A stretch of 64,000 nt of DNA from Oscillospiraceae bacterium (GCA_902795345.1 CADBKO010000028.1:1-64000); one strand, 5' to 3'. Shown: positions 9,008-18,151, counted from the first letter of the stretch. Notes: generated by a model not told the origin, from the letters alone. Numbers and translations are program-made.

Positions 9008-9130
9008 TGATGCTACCCCTCTCAAGCTAAATCACATAAGGTTTATAATTGCATTAACAGTCCACGGCAACGGAGTGTTCATATTATGCTAAAAGTACCG
9101 ATGTTGCTTTTGGTGAAAACACTGAGTCAC

Positions 9131-10279
9131 TTATTCCAAAAACTCAATATACGGAGCCAAAGACTTTTCTGCGTTATTCAGTGTGTAAATAATTGAATCT
9201 CTCCTGTTCAGTACCTCTTTATACTCGGAAATCCTTTTGCTATATCCGGCCTCATCCACAGATATGATGCCATTTGCAGCCGAAACGAAAGTGCCAAGCC
9301 GCTTTTCACCATATTCCGGGAAACCGACCGTGATGATAGTGCCATTGTTCGCTTTGATAATTCCGGCTCCGTATAGTTTATGATGAATCTTGCGGCCTTC
9401 GCAATAGACCGAATTTACATAAGATTGGGCGTCCTCAAGCAGTCTGTGGTTTTCTTTCGCTTTTTCGTATTCTGCTGACAGCAGTAGAGCCTTTTCTTTC
9501 CGTTCCTGCATCAACTGACGTTCTTTTGTTTTTGGCCTTTCAAACGAGATGCCGTCAAATAGTCCGTAAGTGGAGCAACAGTATATCAAATCAAACGCCA
9601 GTATATGCTTTTCCGGATCGGCATACAACGTCTCAGGGTCAACACCCCAGCCGGAAGAAAAACGGCTGGCGTCAGTTGCCATCAGTTCCCGGTTTGCTTT
9701 GATGGCTTCCACAAGTTGATCGCACATCCGGTAATACACCTCCAGCTTTACAGCATCACCGGAGCCCCAGTCATCATAAAAATCCACACAATCTGCGAAT
9801 GCCTGAGCATGCGTCGCCTTGAAAATATAGTTGTGATCCGGATCGTACAAGAACAGATATCCGGTTACAGAGTGCATATCGTCCTTATATAAGTAGCTAT
9901 TGGGAAAGTGACGATCCCGAAGCGAATGACTCTGATTCAAAAACGCGGTGATGCGTTGCCGCCTTTTTTCAAGATTACCGTTGTCTTCGCTGAATAGCAT
10001 GCGGAACATTTGTCGGACGGTATCGGGCTCCTTTTCTGCGAATCTGACCAGTCCGTAAAACGGCTGCGTATAGCTGTCGATCAAGTTTTCTGTGAGCTTC
10101 TTGAGGGCTAACAGCTTCGAAGGAAACTCGTTATCCGGTGCGTCAAGCGCTTTATCCATTTCGTCATGGAACCGCTTGATGATTTGCCATTTATAGTACT
10201 CTTGATGATCGCTGTTGTTGATTATCTCAAAGCTATTTATATAGTTCGTAAAAATCTGTAGCAAGTGATCCTTGTTCAT
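9131..10279 (-). CDS. Hypothetical protein with C-terminal Tudor-like segment
   Basis: The function of this 382-residue protein is not recognised. It is mainly helical with no signal peptide or membrane segment. A charged helical stretch (RQLMQERKEKALLLSAEYEK) precedes a C-terminal segment, about residues 300-335, with pattern IHHKLYGAGIIKANNGTII. That resembles the small barrel at the C-terminus of PcrA/UvrD-like proteins, which mediates protein contacts. The gene shares AT-rich composition and orientation with the SAP-domain gene. The start is ATG at 10279 behind AAGGAGCAC. Confidence 0.6.
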   Translation of the reverse strand: MNKDHLLQIFTNYINSFEIINNSDHQEYYKWQIIKRFHDEMDKALDAPDNEFPSKLLALKKLTENLIDSYTQPFYGLVRFAEKEPDTVRQMFRMLFSEDNGNLEKRRQRITAFLNQSHSLRDRHFPNSYLYKDDMHSVTGYLFLYDPDHNYIFKATHAQAFADCVDFYDDWGSGDAVKLEVYYRMCDQLVEAIKANRELMATDASRFSSGWGVDPETLYADPEKHILAFDLIYCCSTYGLFDGISFERPKTKERQLMQERKEKALLLSAEYEKAKENHRLLEDAQSYVNSVYCEGRKIHHKLYGAGIIKANNGTIITVGFPEYGEKRLGTFVSAANGIISVDEAGYSKRISEYKEVLNRRDSIIYTLNNAEKSLAPYIEFLE

Positions 10280-10581
10280 TTTGTGCTCCTTGCTAATGGA
10301 ATTTCAATGTTTCTGTTTCCCGGCAACCAGTATGAGTCAATCTCCAATTCTGTTCAACATCCTAAAGCATTCGATGTTTGCTCATATAGCGCTCTAACTC
10401 CTGCGGAGCAAGGGATACCTCTAAAGCATGTCATCGAGTAAATAATAACATAGGCTTCAAATCCAAACAAGCCATATGACTCGAATTATAATGCCTGAAT
10501 CTCTATCGACGGCAGCTTCCATCTGTGATATAATAACTCATTATTGCTGCAATTAAACTGGCCCCCGAGGGAGGTGAAAGC
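10280..10581. other. AT-rich intergenic region
   Basis: About 300 bp between two divergent genes. It holds a plus-strand promoter near its right end. I see no further gene, RNA or strong hairpin in it. Confidence 0.5.
10506..10534 (+). promoter_or_regulatory. Promoter of the GTPase-nuclease gene
   Basis: A perfect TATAAT at 10529-10534 is preceded 17 bp upstream by TCGACG, a weak -35. The start codon lies about 40 bp downstream of the predicted start site. Confidence 0.5.
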
Positions 10582-13140
10582 GTGGGCGGGGAAAAAGACA
10601 AAACGCTGCGGCGGACGGTGATCGGCATCCTGGCCCACGTGGACGCCGGGAAGACCACCCTTTCGGAAGCCCTGCTCTATGAATCCGGGGCCATCCGGAA
10701 CCTGGGGCGGGTGGACCACGGGGACGCCCACCTGGATACCTTCGCCCTGGAACGGCAGCGGGGCATCACCATCTTCGCAAAGCAGGCCCGGCTGCGGCTC
10801 CCCGGCTGGCAGGCGACCCTGCTGGACACCCCCGGGCATGTGGACTTTTCCCCGGAGGCGGAACGCACCCTGGATGTGCTGGACTGCGCCGTGCTGGTGG
10901 TGAGCGCTCCCGCGGGGGTGCAGAGCCACACCCGCACCCTCTGGAAGCTGCTGCGGCAGCGGAATATCCCCACCTTCCTCTTTGTGAACAAGGTGGACCT
11001 GCCCTATGCCGGGAAGGAAAAACTGCTGGCGGCCCTGCGCAGCCAGCTGGGGGAGGGCATCTTCGACCTGGAAGCGCCGGATTGGGAGGCCATGTCCCTC
11101 GCGGACGAAGCCTTGCTGGAGGAATATCTGGCCGGCGGCAGCCTGAAGGAAACGAGCCTCCGCGCCGCCGTGAAGGCGGGCAAGCTCTTCCCCTGCCGCT
11201 TCGGAGCGGCGTTGCATCTCCGGGGAGCCGCCGAGTTCCTGGATGACCTGCGCCGCCTGGCCCCCGATTCCCCGGCGGGGGAAGAGTTTGGCGCCCGGGT
11301 GTTCAAGATCGGCAGGGAAGACGGGGTGCGCCTCAGCTATATGAAGATCACCGGCGGCGTCCTGCGGGTGCGGGACAGCCTCTCCGGTCCCGGCTGGACG
11401 GAAAAGGTGAGCCAGCTCCGCTTTTACAGCGGCGGCAAGTTCGAGCAGGGGGAGGAAGCCCTCCCCGGGGACATAGTTGCCGTCGCGGGCCTCAGCCAGA
11501 CCCGGCCCGGCCAGGGCCTGGGGACGGAGGGCAGCGGGGAAAAAGCCCGGCTCAGTCCTGTCGTCACCTGCCAGGTGCTGCTGCCCGCGGGCTATGACCC
11601 CCACCGGGCCCTGATGCAGCTGCGGCAGCTGGAGGAGGAGGAACCCCAGCTCAGGGTCAGCTGGGAGGAACGGACGAAGGCGCTCTGTGTCCAGGTCATG
11701 GGTCCGGTGCAGCTGGAAGTCCTCCATTCCCTCCTTATGGAACGCTTCGGCCTGGACGCATCCTTCGGCCCGCCCCGGGTGCTTTATCGGGAGACCATCG
11801 CCGACACGGTGGAGGGCGTGGGCCACTATGAACCCCTGCGGCACTATGCGGAGGTGCATCTGCTCCTCTCCCCGGGGGAACGGGGCAGCGGCGTCACGGT
11901 GAAAAGCGATGTGAGCGAGGACGAGCTGGACCGCAACTGGCAGCGGCTCATCCTGACCCATGTGCTGGAAAAGCCCCACCTGGGCGTGCTCACCGGCGCA
12001 CCCATCACGGATATCGAGATCAAGCTCGTGGCCGGGAAAGCCCACCTGAAGCACACCGAGGGGGGCGATTTCCGCCAGGCCACCTATCGGGCCATCCGCC
12101 AGGGATTGATGCAGGCAAAGAGCGTCCTGCTGGAGCCCTGGTATCAATTCCGCATCGAGCTGCCCCGGGAGAGCGTGGGCAGGGTCCTCAGCGACCTCAC
12201 CCGCCTGGGGGCGGAGACGTCTTCCCCCGTCACCGACGGGGAGACCGCCGTTCTCCGGGGAAAAGCCCCCGTAGCCGCCCTGCGGGACTATCCCGAGACC
12301 CTGGCCGCCGTAACCCACGGCCTGGGCAGCATCTCCCTCACCCCCGACGGCTACGCCCCCTGCCGGGAGCAGGAACGCATCGTGGCGGAGACCGGCTATG
12401 ACCCCGCCGCCGACCAGGATAACCCGCCCCACAGCGTATTCTGCGAGCATGGGGCAGGGGTGACGGTGCCCTGGGACCAGGTCTTTTCCCGCATGCACCT
12501 GCCCAGCGTCCTCAAGCCCCCGAAGGAAGAACCCTCCCTCCGGGAACAGGCGGCGCGGTATATCGCCCAGGTTGCCCTGGACGACCAGCTGGCCGCCATC
12601 TTCGAGCGGACCTACGGACCCATCCGCCGGGAGAAGGCCCGGGCCATGGCGGTGCGCAGCGCTCCCCGGGCGGACAAGCCCTGGAAGATGACTGCCGCCG
12701 ACGAGGGGCCGGAATACCTCCTCATTGACGGCTACAACATCATCCACGCCTGGGACAGCCTCCGCAAGCTGGCGGAGGAGAACCTGGATGCGGCCCGGCA
12801 CCGGCTGATCGAGCGGCTGCGGAATTACCAGGGGTTCAAGCAATCCCCGGTGATCGTGGTCTTCGACGCCTATAAGGTGAAGGGCAACCCCGGCTCCATC
12901 GAGCACCTGGGGGGCCTGGACGTGGTCTACACCAGGGAGGCGGAGACGGCGGACATGTATATCGAAAAGGCCACCTACGACCTGCGGAAGCACCACCGGG
13001 TCCGGGTCGCCACCTCCGACGGGATGGAGCAGGTCATCATCCTGGGCCACGGGGCCCTGCGGGTGCCCGCCCTCAGCTTCGAGGCGGAGGTCACGGAGGT
13101 GGAGGCCACCATCCGCGCTTATCTGAAAGAACTGCAATAG
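10582..13140 (+). CDS. Tet(M)-like ribosomal-protection GTPase fused to YacP/Rae1-type nuclease
   Basis: The 852-residue protein joins two ribosome-associated modules. Residues 1 to about 690 are a translational GTPase of the Tet(M)/EF-G class: P-loop AHVDAGKT (18-25), switch region ERQRGITI, DTPGHVDF and NKVDL, followed by EF-G-like domains II-V. Residues about 711-852 are an NYN/PIN domain of the YacP (Rae1) type: YLLIDGYNIIHAWDSL, VVFDAYKVKG, EAETADMYIEKA and VATSDGMEQVIILG, with acidic residues at metal-site positions. Rae1 in Bacillus subtilis cuts mRNA in the ribosomal A site, where Tet(M) also binds. The GTG start follows GGGAGGTGAAAGC. Tetracycline resistance cannot be claimed from sequence. 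Confidence 0.85.
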   Translation: MGGEKDKTLRRTVIGILAHVDAGKTTLSEALLYESGAIRNLGRVDHGDAHLDTFALERQRGITIFAKQARLRLPGWQATLLDTPGHVDFSPEAERTLDVLDCAVLVVSAPAGVQSHTRTLWKLLRQRNIPTFLFVNKVDLPYAGKEKLLAALRSQLGEGIFDLEAPDWEAMSLADEALLEEYLAGGSLKETSLRAAVKAGKLFPCRFGAALHLRGAAEFLDDLRRLAPDSPAGEEFGARVFKIGREDGVRLSYMKITGGVLRVRDSLSGPGWTEKVSQLRFYSGGKFEQGEEALPGDIVAVAGLSQTRPGQGLGTEGSGEKARLSPVVTCQVLLPAGYDPHRALMQLRQLEEEEPQLRVSWEERTKALCVQVMGPVQLEVLHSLLMERFGLDASFGPPRVLYRETIADTVEGVGHYEPLRHYAEVHLLLSPGERGSGVTVKSDVSEDELDRNWQRLILTHVLEKPHLGVLTGAPITDIEIKLVAGKAHLKHTEGGDFRQATYRAIRQGLMQAKSVLLEPWYQFRIELPRESVGRVLSDLTRLGAETSSPVTDGETAVLRGKAPVAALRDYPETLAAVTHGLGSISLTPDGYAPCREQERIVAETGYDPAADQDNPPHSVFCEHGAGVTVPWDQVFSRMHLPSVLKPPKEEPSLREQAARYIAQVALDDQLAAIFERTYGPIRREKARAMAVRSAPRADKPWKMTAADEGPEYLLIDGYNIIHAWDSLRKLAEENLDAARHRLIERLRNYQGFKQSPVIVVFDAYKVKGNPGSIEHLGGLDVVYTREAETADMYIEKATYDLRKHHRVRVATSDGMEQVIILGHGALRVPALSFEAEVTEVEATIRAYLKELQ

Positions 13141-13171
13141 ACGTATTGCCAGATTGGAAAGAGAGGATTCA

Positions 13172-14479
13172 ATGATGAAAAAAGCTCTGGCTATCCTGCT
13201 TGCCGGCCTGATGCTGCTGACCATCGGCTGCGCGAAGCTCACCCCTGCCACGCCCACGGAAGCGCCCGCTCCCGCGCCTACGGAAGCGCCTGCACCCACG
13301 GACGCCCCGGCGCCTACGGAGGCGCCTGCGCCCACCGAGGCTCCCGCGCCTACGGAAGCCCCTGCTCCCACGGAGGCGCCCGCACCCACCGAAGAACCCG
13401 CACCCACGGAAGCCCCGGTTCCTTCGGACTCTCCCAAGCCCGCCCCGGCGGAATACGAGGTGCCCGACTGGCTGGAGCTGCCGGAAGGGGCGGAGTGGCT
13501 CACCAATATCGAGCTGGCGGAATGGGGCTACTGGTTCTATGCGGATTTCATGCGCTCCCAGTTCCTCTACTCCACCTACGCCGTACCCCAGGATGTGGAC
13601 CTGATGGAGACCTTCTACAACGGCACCGGCGAGTCCTCCTACTGTGACCTCGAGGATATCCGCGCCTATATGATGAAATATGGCTCCTGGAGCACCTGGA
13701 CGGACGCCGACAAGCTCCCCCGGGAGGAAATGGACGAGATCCTGAAGGATTACCTGGGCCTCACCCTGGACGAAATGAGCGGCTACGGCCTCTACCGCAT
13801 GGATTATGTGGAGGAGACGGACACCTATTACCACTTCCATGGGGACACCAACCGTATGGGCGACCCCGTGATGGACTGGGGCTGGAAGCAGGGCGACTTC
13901 GTGACCCTTTTCTATGAGGGGACCTCTTCCGGCGGCGGCGGCTGGTACGAGGGCGAATTCAGGGTCGTGCTGGAGCAGACGCCGGGGGACTGGCGCTTCC
14001 GCTCCAACGAGTACTGCGACGTTGCGGACGGCACTGTGGAATACGTCGCGGACCCGGATACCTATGTGAACGATCGGGAGCACGCCCCGGTGACCGTGAC
14101 CACGCTGGAAGCTGACGAGGCCCTCTCCGCCGCCGATTTCGACACCGCCGCCGCCAATGTGCGGGCGCGCTTTGCCGACGGCCAGGAGGAAGCAAATTCC
14201 GTCTGCCCCTCCACGGACGGCGGGGATACGCCCTATTACATGTTCCTCCTGGGCCTGACTTACGCCGGAGACACGGAAGCCTGGTTCATCGGCGGCGACG
14301 GCACGGCAGCGAAATTGCCCATCCCGGCGGACATCGAGCCCGGCGGCGTGTATTATGAGTCGGACTCCCTGCTGCTGGTCTTCTCCTACGGCAGGGAAGA
14401 AGGGGAGAGCTACACCAACTGGGCCTATACGCTGCTGATCCCCACCGGCGAGCTCTTCGAGTCCGTCAGCGTCTGGTAA
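13172..14479 (+). CDS. Lipoprotein with TEAPAP repeats
   Basis: A 435-residue predicted lipoprotein of unknown role. A signal peptide (MMKKALAILLAGLMLLTIGC) ends in a lipobox with the cysteine at residue 20. It is followed by about 70 residues of Pro/Thr/Glu/Ala repeats (TEAPAP units), probably a wall-spanning linker. The rest is an acidic globular region rich in Trp and Tyr, with no recognised family. The first ATG of the ATGATG pair at 13172 follows AGAGAGG. It lies 31 bp after the GTPase-nuclease gene and 14 bp before the deacetylase, so it may be co-transcribed. Confidence 0.75.
   Translation: MMKKALAILLAGLMLLTIGCAKLTPATPTEAPAPAPTEAPAPTDAPAPTEAPAPTEAPAPTEAPAPTEAPAPTEEPAPTEAPVPSDSPKPAPAEYEVPDWLELPEGAEWLTNIELAEWGYWFYADFMRSQFLYSTYAVPQDVDLMETFYNGTGESSYCDLEDIRAYMMKYGSWSTWTDADKLPREEMDEILKDYLGLTLDEMSGYGLYRMDYVEETDTYYHFHGDTNRMGDPVMDWGWKQGDFVTLFYEGTSSGGGGWYEGEFRVVLEQTPGDWRFRSNEYCDVADGTVEYVADPDTYVNDREHAPVTVTTLEADEALSAADFDTAAANVRARFADGQEEANSVCPSTDGGDTPYYMFLLGLTYAGDTEAWFIGGDGTAAKLPIPADIEPGGVYYESDSLLLVFSYGREEGESYTNWAYTLLIPTGELFESVSVW
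13240..13445 (+). repeat. Degenerate in-frame repeats coding TEAPAP
   Basis: Tandem 12- to 18-bp units of the type ACGGAAGCGCCTGCACCC code for the Pro-rich linker of the lipoprotein. They are coding repeats and prone to slippage, not a CRISPR array. Confidence 0.8.
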
Positions 14480-14493
14480 AAAGGAGAACCGAT

Positions 14494-15324
14494 ATGTCCA
14501 TGCGATTTGATACGATGCTGTTCCCCGGCGGGGTGAGCAAGGCCTTCACCCTCAGCTATGACGACGGGGTCACCCAGGACAAGCGGCTTGCGGAGCTGTT
14601 CCGCAGCCATGGCCTGAAATGCACCTTTAACCTCAATGCCGGTCTGTGCGGCCACAAGTTCAGCGAGACCGTGGTGCGGATGGAGGAGAAGGATTGGGAC
14701 GAGACCTATGCGGGCCATGAGCTGGGGGGCCACGCCCTTTTCCACAGCGCCCTGGACACCATGGGAAGCTCCCGCATGGTCTATGAGATCATCGAGGATA
14801 AGCGGCAGCTGGAGAAGCACGCCGGGGAGCCCATGCGCATGTTTGCCTATCCCTTCGGCACTCTTAGCGACGAGGTGGTGGAAGCCCTGCGCATGGCGGG
14901 CTACGAGGGGGCGCGCACGACGGTCTCCACCCATTCCTTCAGCCTGCCCCGGGATTTCCTTCGCTGGGACCCCACCTGCCACCACGCCGATGAAAAGCTC
15001 ATGGAGCTGGCCGGGCAATTCTGCGAGGGCGTGACCATGGGCCCCATGCTCTTCTATGTCTGGGGCCACGCCTATGAGTTCGACGGGGCGGACAACTGGA
15101 ATGTGATCGAGGAGCTCTGCGAATATATCGACCGGCACAGGGAGAAGCTCTGGATCTGCACCAACGGCGAGATTTTGAAATACGTCAAAGCCTTCCGCTC
15201 CCTGGAATACTCGGCCGACGGGACCATGATCCGCAATCCCTCGTCCCTGGACGTCTGGTTCCAGCCCGCCTTCGGCAAAGTCGAACACATCCCTGCGGGA
15301 AGCGTCTGGACCGGAGAAGAATAA
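14494..15324 (+). CDS. Polysaccharide deacetylase family protein
   Basis: The 276-residue protein has NodB-fold motifs: TLSYDDG (motif 1, metal-binding aspartates), GHELGGHALFH (motif 2 with histidines) and MRMFAYPFGTLSDEVV (motif 3). Members remove acyl groups from sugars or act on related C-N bonds. No signal peptide is seen, so this one is probably cytoplasmic. It follows the lipoprotein gene by 14 bp behind AAGGAG. A convergent terminator follows. Confidence 0.82.
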   Translation: MSMRFDTMLFPGGVSKAFTLSYDDGVTQDKRLAELFRSHGLKCTFNLNAGLCGHKFSETVVRMEEKDWDETYAGHELGGHALFHSALDTMGSSRMVYEIIEDKRQLEKHAGEPMRMFAYPFGTLSDEVVEALRMAGYEGARTTVSTHSFSLPRDFLRWDPTCHHADEKLMELAGQFCEGVTMGPMLFYVWGHAYEFDGADNWNVIEELCEYIDRHREKLWICTNGEILKYVKAFRSLEYSADGTMIRNPSSLDVWFQPAFGKVEHIPAGSVWTGEE

Positions 15325-15338
15325 AACTGCGTGCAAAA

Positions 15339-15372
15339 CCCCTCCCTGCGGCTCGCCGCAGGGAGGGGTTTG
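15339..15372 (+). terminator. Terminator between converging genes
   Basis: CCCCTCCCTGCGGC pairs with GCCGCAGGGAGGGG, followed by TTTGT. A short AAAA on the other flank lets it work for both strands. It closes the deacetylase gene and the esterase/GH51 remnant transcript. Confidence 0.8.
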
Positions 15373-15381
15373 TCTGTGGGC

Positions 15382-15582
15382 TTATGCTTTTTTCAGCCTT
15401 ATCACGTTCCAGCTCAGGGGCTGCAGGGTAGCCTGCACCCTGCCCGCCGTGGGGTGCTTGGGGTTATACATGGTGCCGTTGACCATGTTGCCGATGGGCT
15501 CCAGGAACGCGCCGTAGAGCCGCTTAGAGATGGCCCCGATGCGGAAGGCGGGGTGGATGGTGAGCTTGGCCTTTTTCGGCAT
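15382..15582 (-). pseudogene. GH51 alpha-L-arabinofuranosidase remnant (internal deletion)
   Basis: The 66-codon frame joins the two ends of a GH51 arabinofuranosidase. Residues 1 to about 46 (KAKLTIHPAFRIGAISKRLY, then GAFLEPIGNMVNGTMYNP and HPTA) match the conserved N-terminus. The last 20 residues (VQATLQPLSWNVIRLKK) match the conserved C-terminus. The whole catalytic core, over 400 residues in the family, is missing. The reading frame is kept across the junction. The ATG sits 1 bp after the esterase stop with GGAGG inside the esterase end, so the ancestral gene was translationally coupled to the esterase. Enzyme activity is not expected. Confidence 0.75.
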
Positions 15583-15583
15583 C

Positions 15584-17107
15584 TCAGCCCTCCTTGGCCT
15601 TCAGGCCCTTGCGATAGGTCTCGATGCACAGCTCCACCAGCTCCTCGGGCTTCTCCCTGCTGATCTCCACCGTGTCGCCCCAGATCATGGCATAGGGGGC
15701 GTCGGCCTTCAGCGGCTCCCAGCGGGGCATGGGGGTGCCGTCGGCGTCAGAGCCGTTGGGGTCTCCGCAGCGGATGAAGTTTGCCCAGTAGTTGCACATT
15801 TTGCGGCTCAGGTCATAGTGCTTGCCCACGAAGGGCCGCCAGCACTTGGCCAGGGTCTCGAAATAGAACCAGAGGTCTACGCTGTGGAAGGTGCCGGGGT
15901 TGTCCCAGCCGGGGATCTCCGCGTCGAAGACGGCGTAGTAGACGGGGGTATCGGGGCCCAGCTCCTTCTGCTGGCGCACCAGGGCGTTCACCGCGATCTC
16001 CAGGCCGTTGACGAAGCTGCGCTTCACCTTTTCCCCCACCTCGCCGGTGCAGATGCGCAGGAAGGTCCCCGCCTGGTCCCCGAAGATGGCCTTGGCCTTC
16101 TCCTCAAATTCCTCCTTGGTGTTGGCCATGAGGCCGCTGGCGAATTCGTCCATGGTGCGGGTGATCATCAGGGGAACGGGGTAACGCTTGCCCCGCATCA
16201 TGTTGTCCGTGGCCTCCCCGGTCTGGAACACGCCGTCGGAGGTGGTGCCGAACCAGCCCTTGAATTCCTCGCACTTGTCCCGCAGGGTCTTAGCGTCGAT
16301 GGCCCGGGCTTCCTCCAGGGTCTTGACCCCCAGGAAGTCGAAGAATTTGACGCCCTGCTCCTCCGCGTCGGCAAAAGTGCGCTTCGCGCCGGGGAAGAAG
16401 GTGTTGTAGACCCCGGCCATGATGCCGCTCTGGATGATGGCCCGCCGGAAGAGACCCTCGTTCTGGGGGCTCGTGAGCTGGGCGCAGACGCTGCCGCCCC
16501 CGGCGGACTGGCCGCCGATGGTGATGTTGTCCGGGTCTCCGCCGAAGGCCGCGATGTTGCGCTTGACCCAGCGGGTGCCCGCCTGCTGGTCCAGATGGCC
16601 GAAGTTGGAGGGGGCGTCGGGCTGCTCCTTCGTGAGCTGGGGATGGGCCAGGAAGCCGAAGACATTCAGCCGGTAGTTCACCGTGACCACCACGATGCCC
16701 CGGCGGGCGATGCGCTCCCCGTCGAATTCCATCTCGGCGGGGTTGCCCTCCCGCAGGCCGCCGCCGAAGTACCATACGAAGACGGGCAGCTTTTCATCCG
16801 GGGTCTTGGCGGGGGTCCACACGTTCAGGTAGAGGCAGTCCTCGTCCATGGGGATCTCCGGGTCCACGTTCCATTCCCGGGAATAGATGTTGTCCTTGTC
16901 CAGGCCGGGGATATGCTGCATGGAGATGGGCTTGAAGGTGAGGCAGGCCAGTTCCCCTTCCCAGGGGATAACGGGCTGGGGAGCCCGCCAGCGGTTGGGG
17001 CCCACGGGAGGGGCGGCGAAGGGGATGCCCTTGAAGGAAGTGATCCGCGGGTCCGCCGCGGGGATGCCCCGGACGACGCCGCCTTCCACAGTCGCTTTAC
17101 GGATCAT
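15584..17107 (-). CDS. Type B carboxylesterase
   Basis: The 507-residue alpha/beta hydrolase belongs to the carboxylesterase type B family. It has the oxyanion segment VWYFGGGLREG, the nucleophile elbow GGQSAGGGS, an acidic triad candidate in the TRTMDEFAS region and the histidine in GTFHSVDLWF. EDCLYLNVW is the second family signature. No signal peptide is seen. The position ahead of an arabinofuranosidase remnant suggests a former role in removing ester groups from plant arabinoxylan, which is inference. The gene is divergent from a LysR regulator that may control it. Confidence 0.88.
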   Translation of the reverse strand: MIRKATVEGGVVRGIPAADPRITSFKGIPFAAPPVGPNRWRAPQPVIPWEGELACLTFKPISMQHIPGLDKDNIYSREWNVDPEIPMDEDCLYLNVWTPAKTPDEKLPVFVWYFGGGLREGNPAEMEFDGERIARRGIVVVTVNYRLNVFGFLAHPQLTKEQPDAPSNFGHLDQQAGTRWVKRNIAAFGGDPDNITIGGQSAGGGSVCAQLTSPQNEGLFRRAIIQSGIMAGVYNTFFPGAKRTFADAEEQGVKFFDFLGVKTLEEARAIDAKTLRDKCEEFKGWFGTTSDGVFQTGEATDNMMRGKRYPVPLMITRTMDEFASGLMANTKEEFEEKAKAIFGDQAGTFLRICTGEVGEKVKRSFVNGLEIAVNALVRQQKELGPDTPVYYAVFDAEIPGWDNPGTFHSVDLWFYFETLAKCWRPFVGKHYDLSRKMCNYWANFIRCGDPNGSDADGTPMPRWEPLKADAPYAMIWGDTVEISREKPEELVELCIETYRKGLKAKEG

Positions 17108-17180
17108 GCTGCGAAAATCCTCCTATTTTCATGGTTTTTTCATCAATACGCAAGAGAAAAAAGTGATTTTCCCATAACAA

Positions 17181-17202
17181 TTCAATCATATTTGCCCTTG
17201 AA
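17181..17202. promoter_or_regulatory. Candidate LysR operator
   Basis: An inverted repeat TTCAA-N12-TTGAA lies in the AT-rich gap between the divergent esterase and LysR genes. This is the usual place for a LysR-type binding site. Confidence 0.35.
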
Positions 17203-17266
17203 AATCCAATTGAATTATAGTAATTTATATATAACAGAATGATTATATAAATGGGAGATACCCGTC

Positions 17267-18151
17267 ATGACCAGAACGCAGCTCAATTGTTTTTCCGCCG
17301 TCCTGCGCACCCTCAGCTTCACCAAGGCCTCCAATCTGCTCTATACTTCCCAGCCCGCCATCAGCAAGAATATTTCCAAGCTGGAGGAGGAACTGGGCTG
17401 CCGCCTCTTTGAGCGCTCCGGCAGCAGCCTGACGGTGACGGAGGCGGGCTGGCTCCTCAATGATTTCCTGGAACAGTCCGAGCGGGAATTTCAGCGGACG
17501 TTGGAGGAGATCCACCGGCTGAGCTCCAATGCGGGGCGGGTTCTGAAGATCGGCTGCCCCGAGACCTGGAATCCCCATTATCCCACGGAGCTGCTGCGTT
17601 CCCTTCTGGCGGACCATCCGGAGGTGCAGTACACCGTGGAGTCCTACCGCCTGTCGGAGCTGCTGAGCCGTCTCAGCAGCGGGACCTTCGACATCATCAT
17701 CACCCACGAGTTCTATGCCGCCTCCCCCCTCGGCCCCAGCTCCTGCCCCGTGGCCGCCACCGGCTGCGGCATGCTCTATTCCCCGGAGCAGTTCCCAGGC
17801 GTCACCTCCCCGGCGGAACTGAAGGAGCTGCCCTTCCTGGTGTATGACGACGATGTGAGCAAGCTCAGCAAGCGGTTCAGCGGCGTCATCCGGGAATGCT
17901 GCGCGGAGTTCGGCTTCCGTCCCCGCTTCCGCAGCACCAACCAGGCCTCCGCCGCCCTTTTCGATACCTCCAGCGGCAAGGGCGTCATGTTCTTCAGCGA
18001 TTGGGACAGCCCTGTCACGAACCCCATCTACGGCTACCTCTCCCTGAACCGGCAGTTGCCGGTGAACATCATCTACTATCCGGACAAGCTCACCGCGGAA
18101 GCGAACATCCTGCTGAAAGAAGCCAAGAAAAACCGCCAGAAAGCGGAGTGA
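17267..18151 (+). CDS. LysR-family transcriptional regulator
   Basis: The 294-residue protein has the N-terminal LysR winged helix-turn-helix (residues about 3-62, FTKASNLLYTSQPAISKNIS) and a C-terminal effector-binding domain with the periplasmic-binding-protein fold (about 90-290). It is transcribed divergently from the carboxylesterase, the classic arrangement for a regulator controlling its neighbour and itself. The effector is unknown. Confidence 0.9.
   Translation: MTRTQLNCFSAVLRTLSFTKASNLLYTSQPAISKNISKLEEELGCRLFERSGSSLTVTEAGWLLNDFLEQSEREFQRTLEEIHRLSSNAGRVLKIGCPETWNPHYPTELLRSLLADHPEVQYTVESYRLSELLSRLSSGTFDIIITHEFYAASPLGPSSCPVAATGCGMLYSPEQFPGVTSPAELKELPFLVYDDDVSKLSKRFSGVIRECCAEFGFRPRFRSTNQASAALFDTSSGKGVMFFSDWDSPVTNPIYGYLSLNRQLPVNIIYYPDKLTAEANILLKEAKKNRQKAE

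Noticed and set aside
10582-13140. Calling the gene a tetracycline resistance determinant
   Set aside because: The GTPase part is Tet(M)-like only at family level, it carries a nuclease domain and sits in a non-mobile context; resistance cannot be claimed from sequence.
13240-13445. Possible CRISPR-like repeats
   Set aside because: The repeats are short, contiguous, in frame and code for a TEAPAP linker; there are no spacers.
10486-13506. Open frame of about 1000 codons on the minus strand
   Set aside because: It is antisense to the GTPase-nuclease gene and the lipoprotein repeats, with compositionally biased product and no family features.
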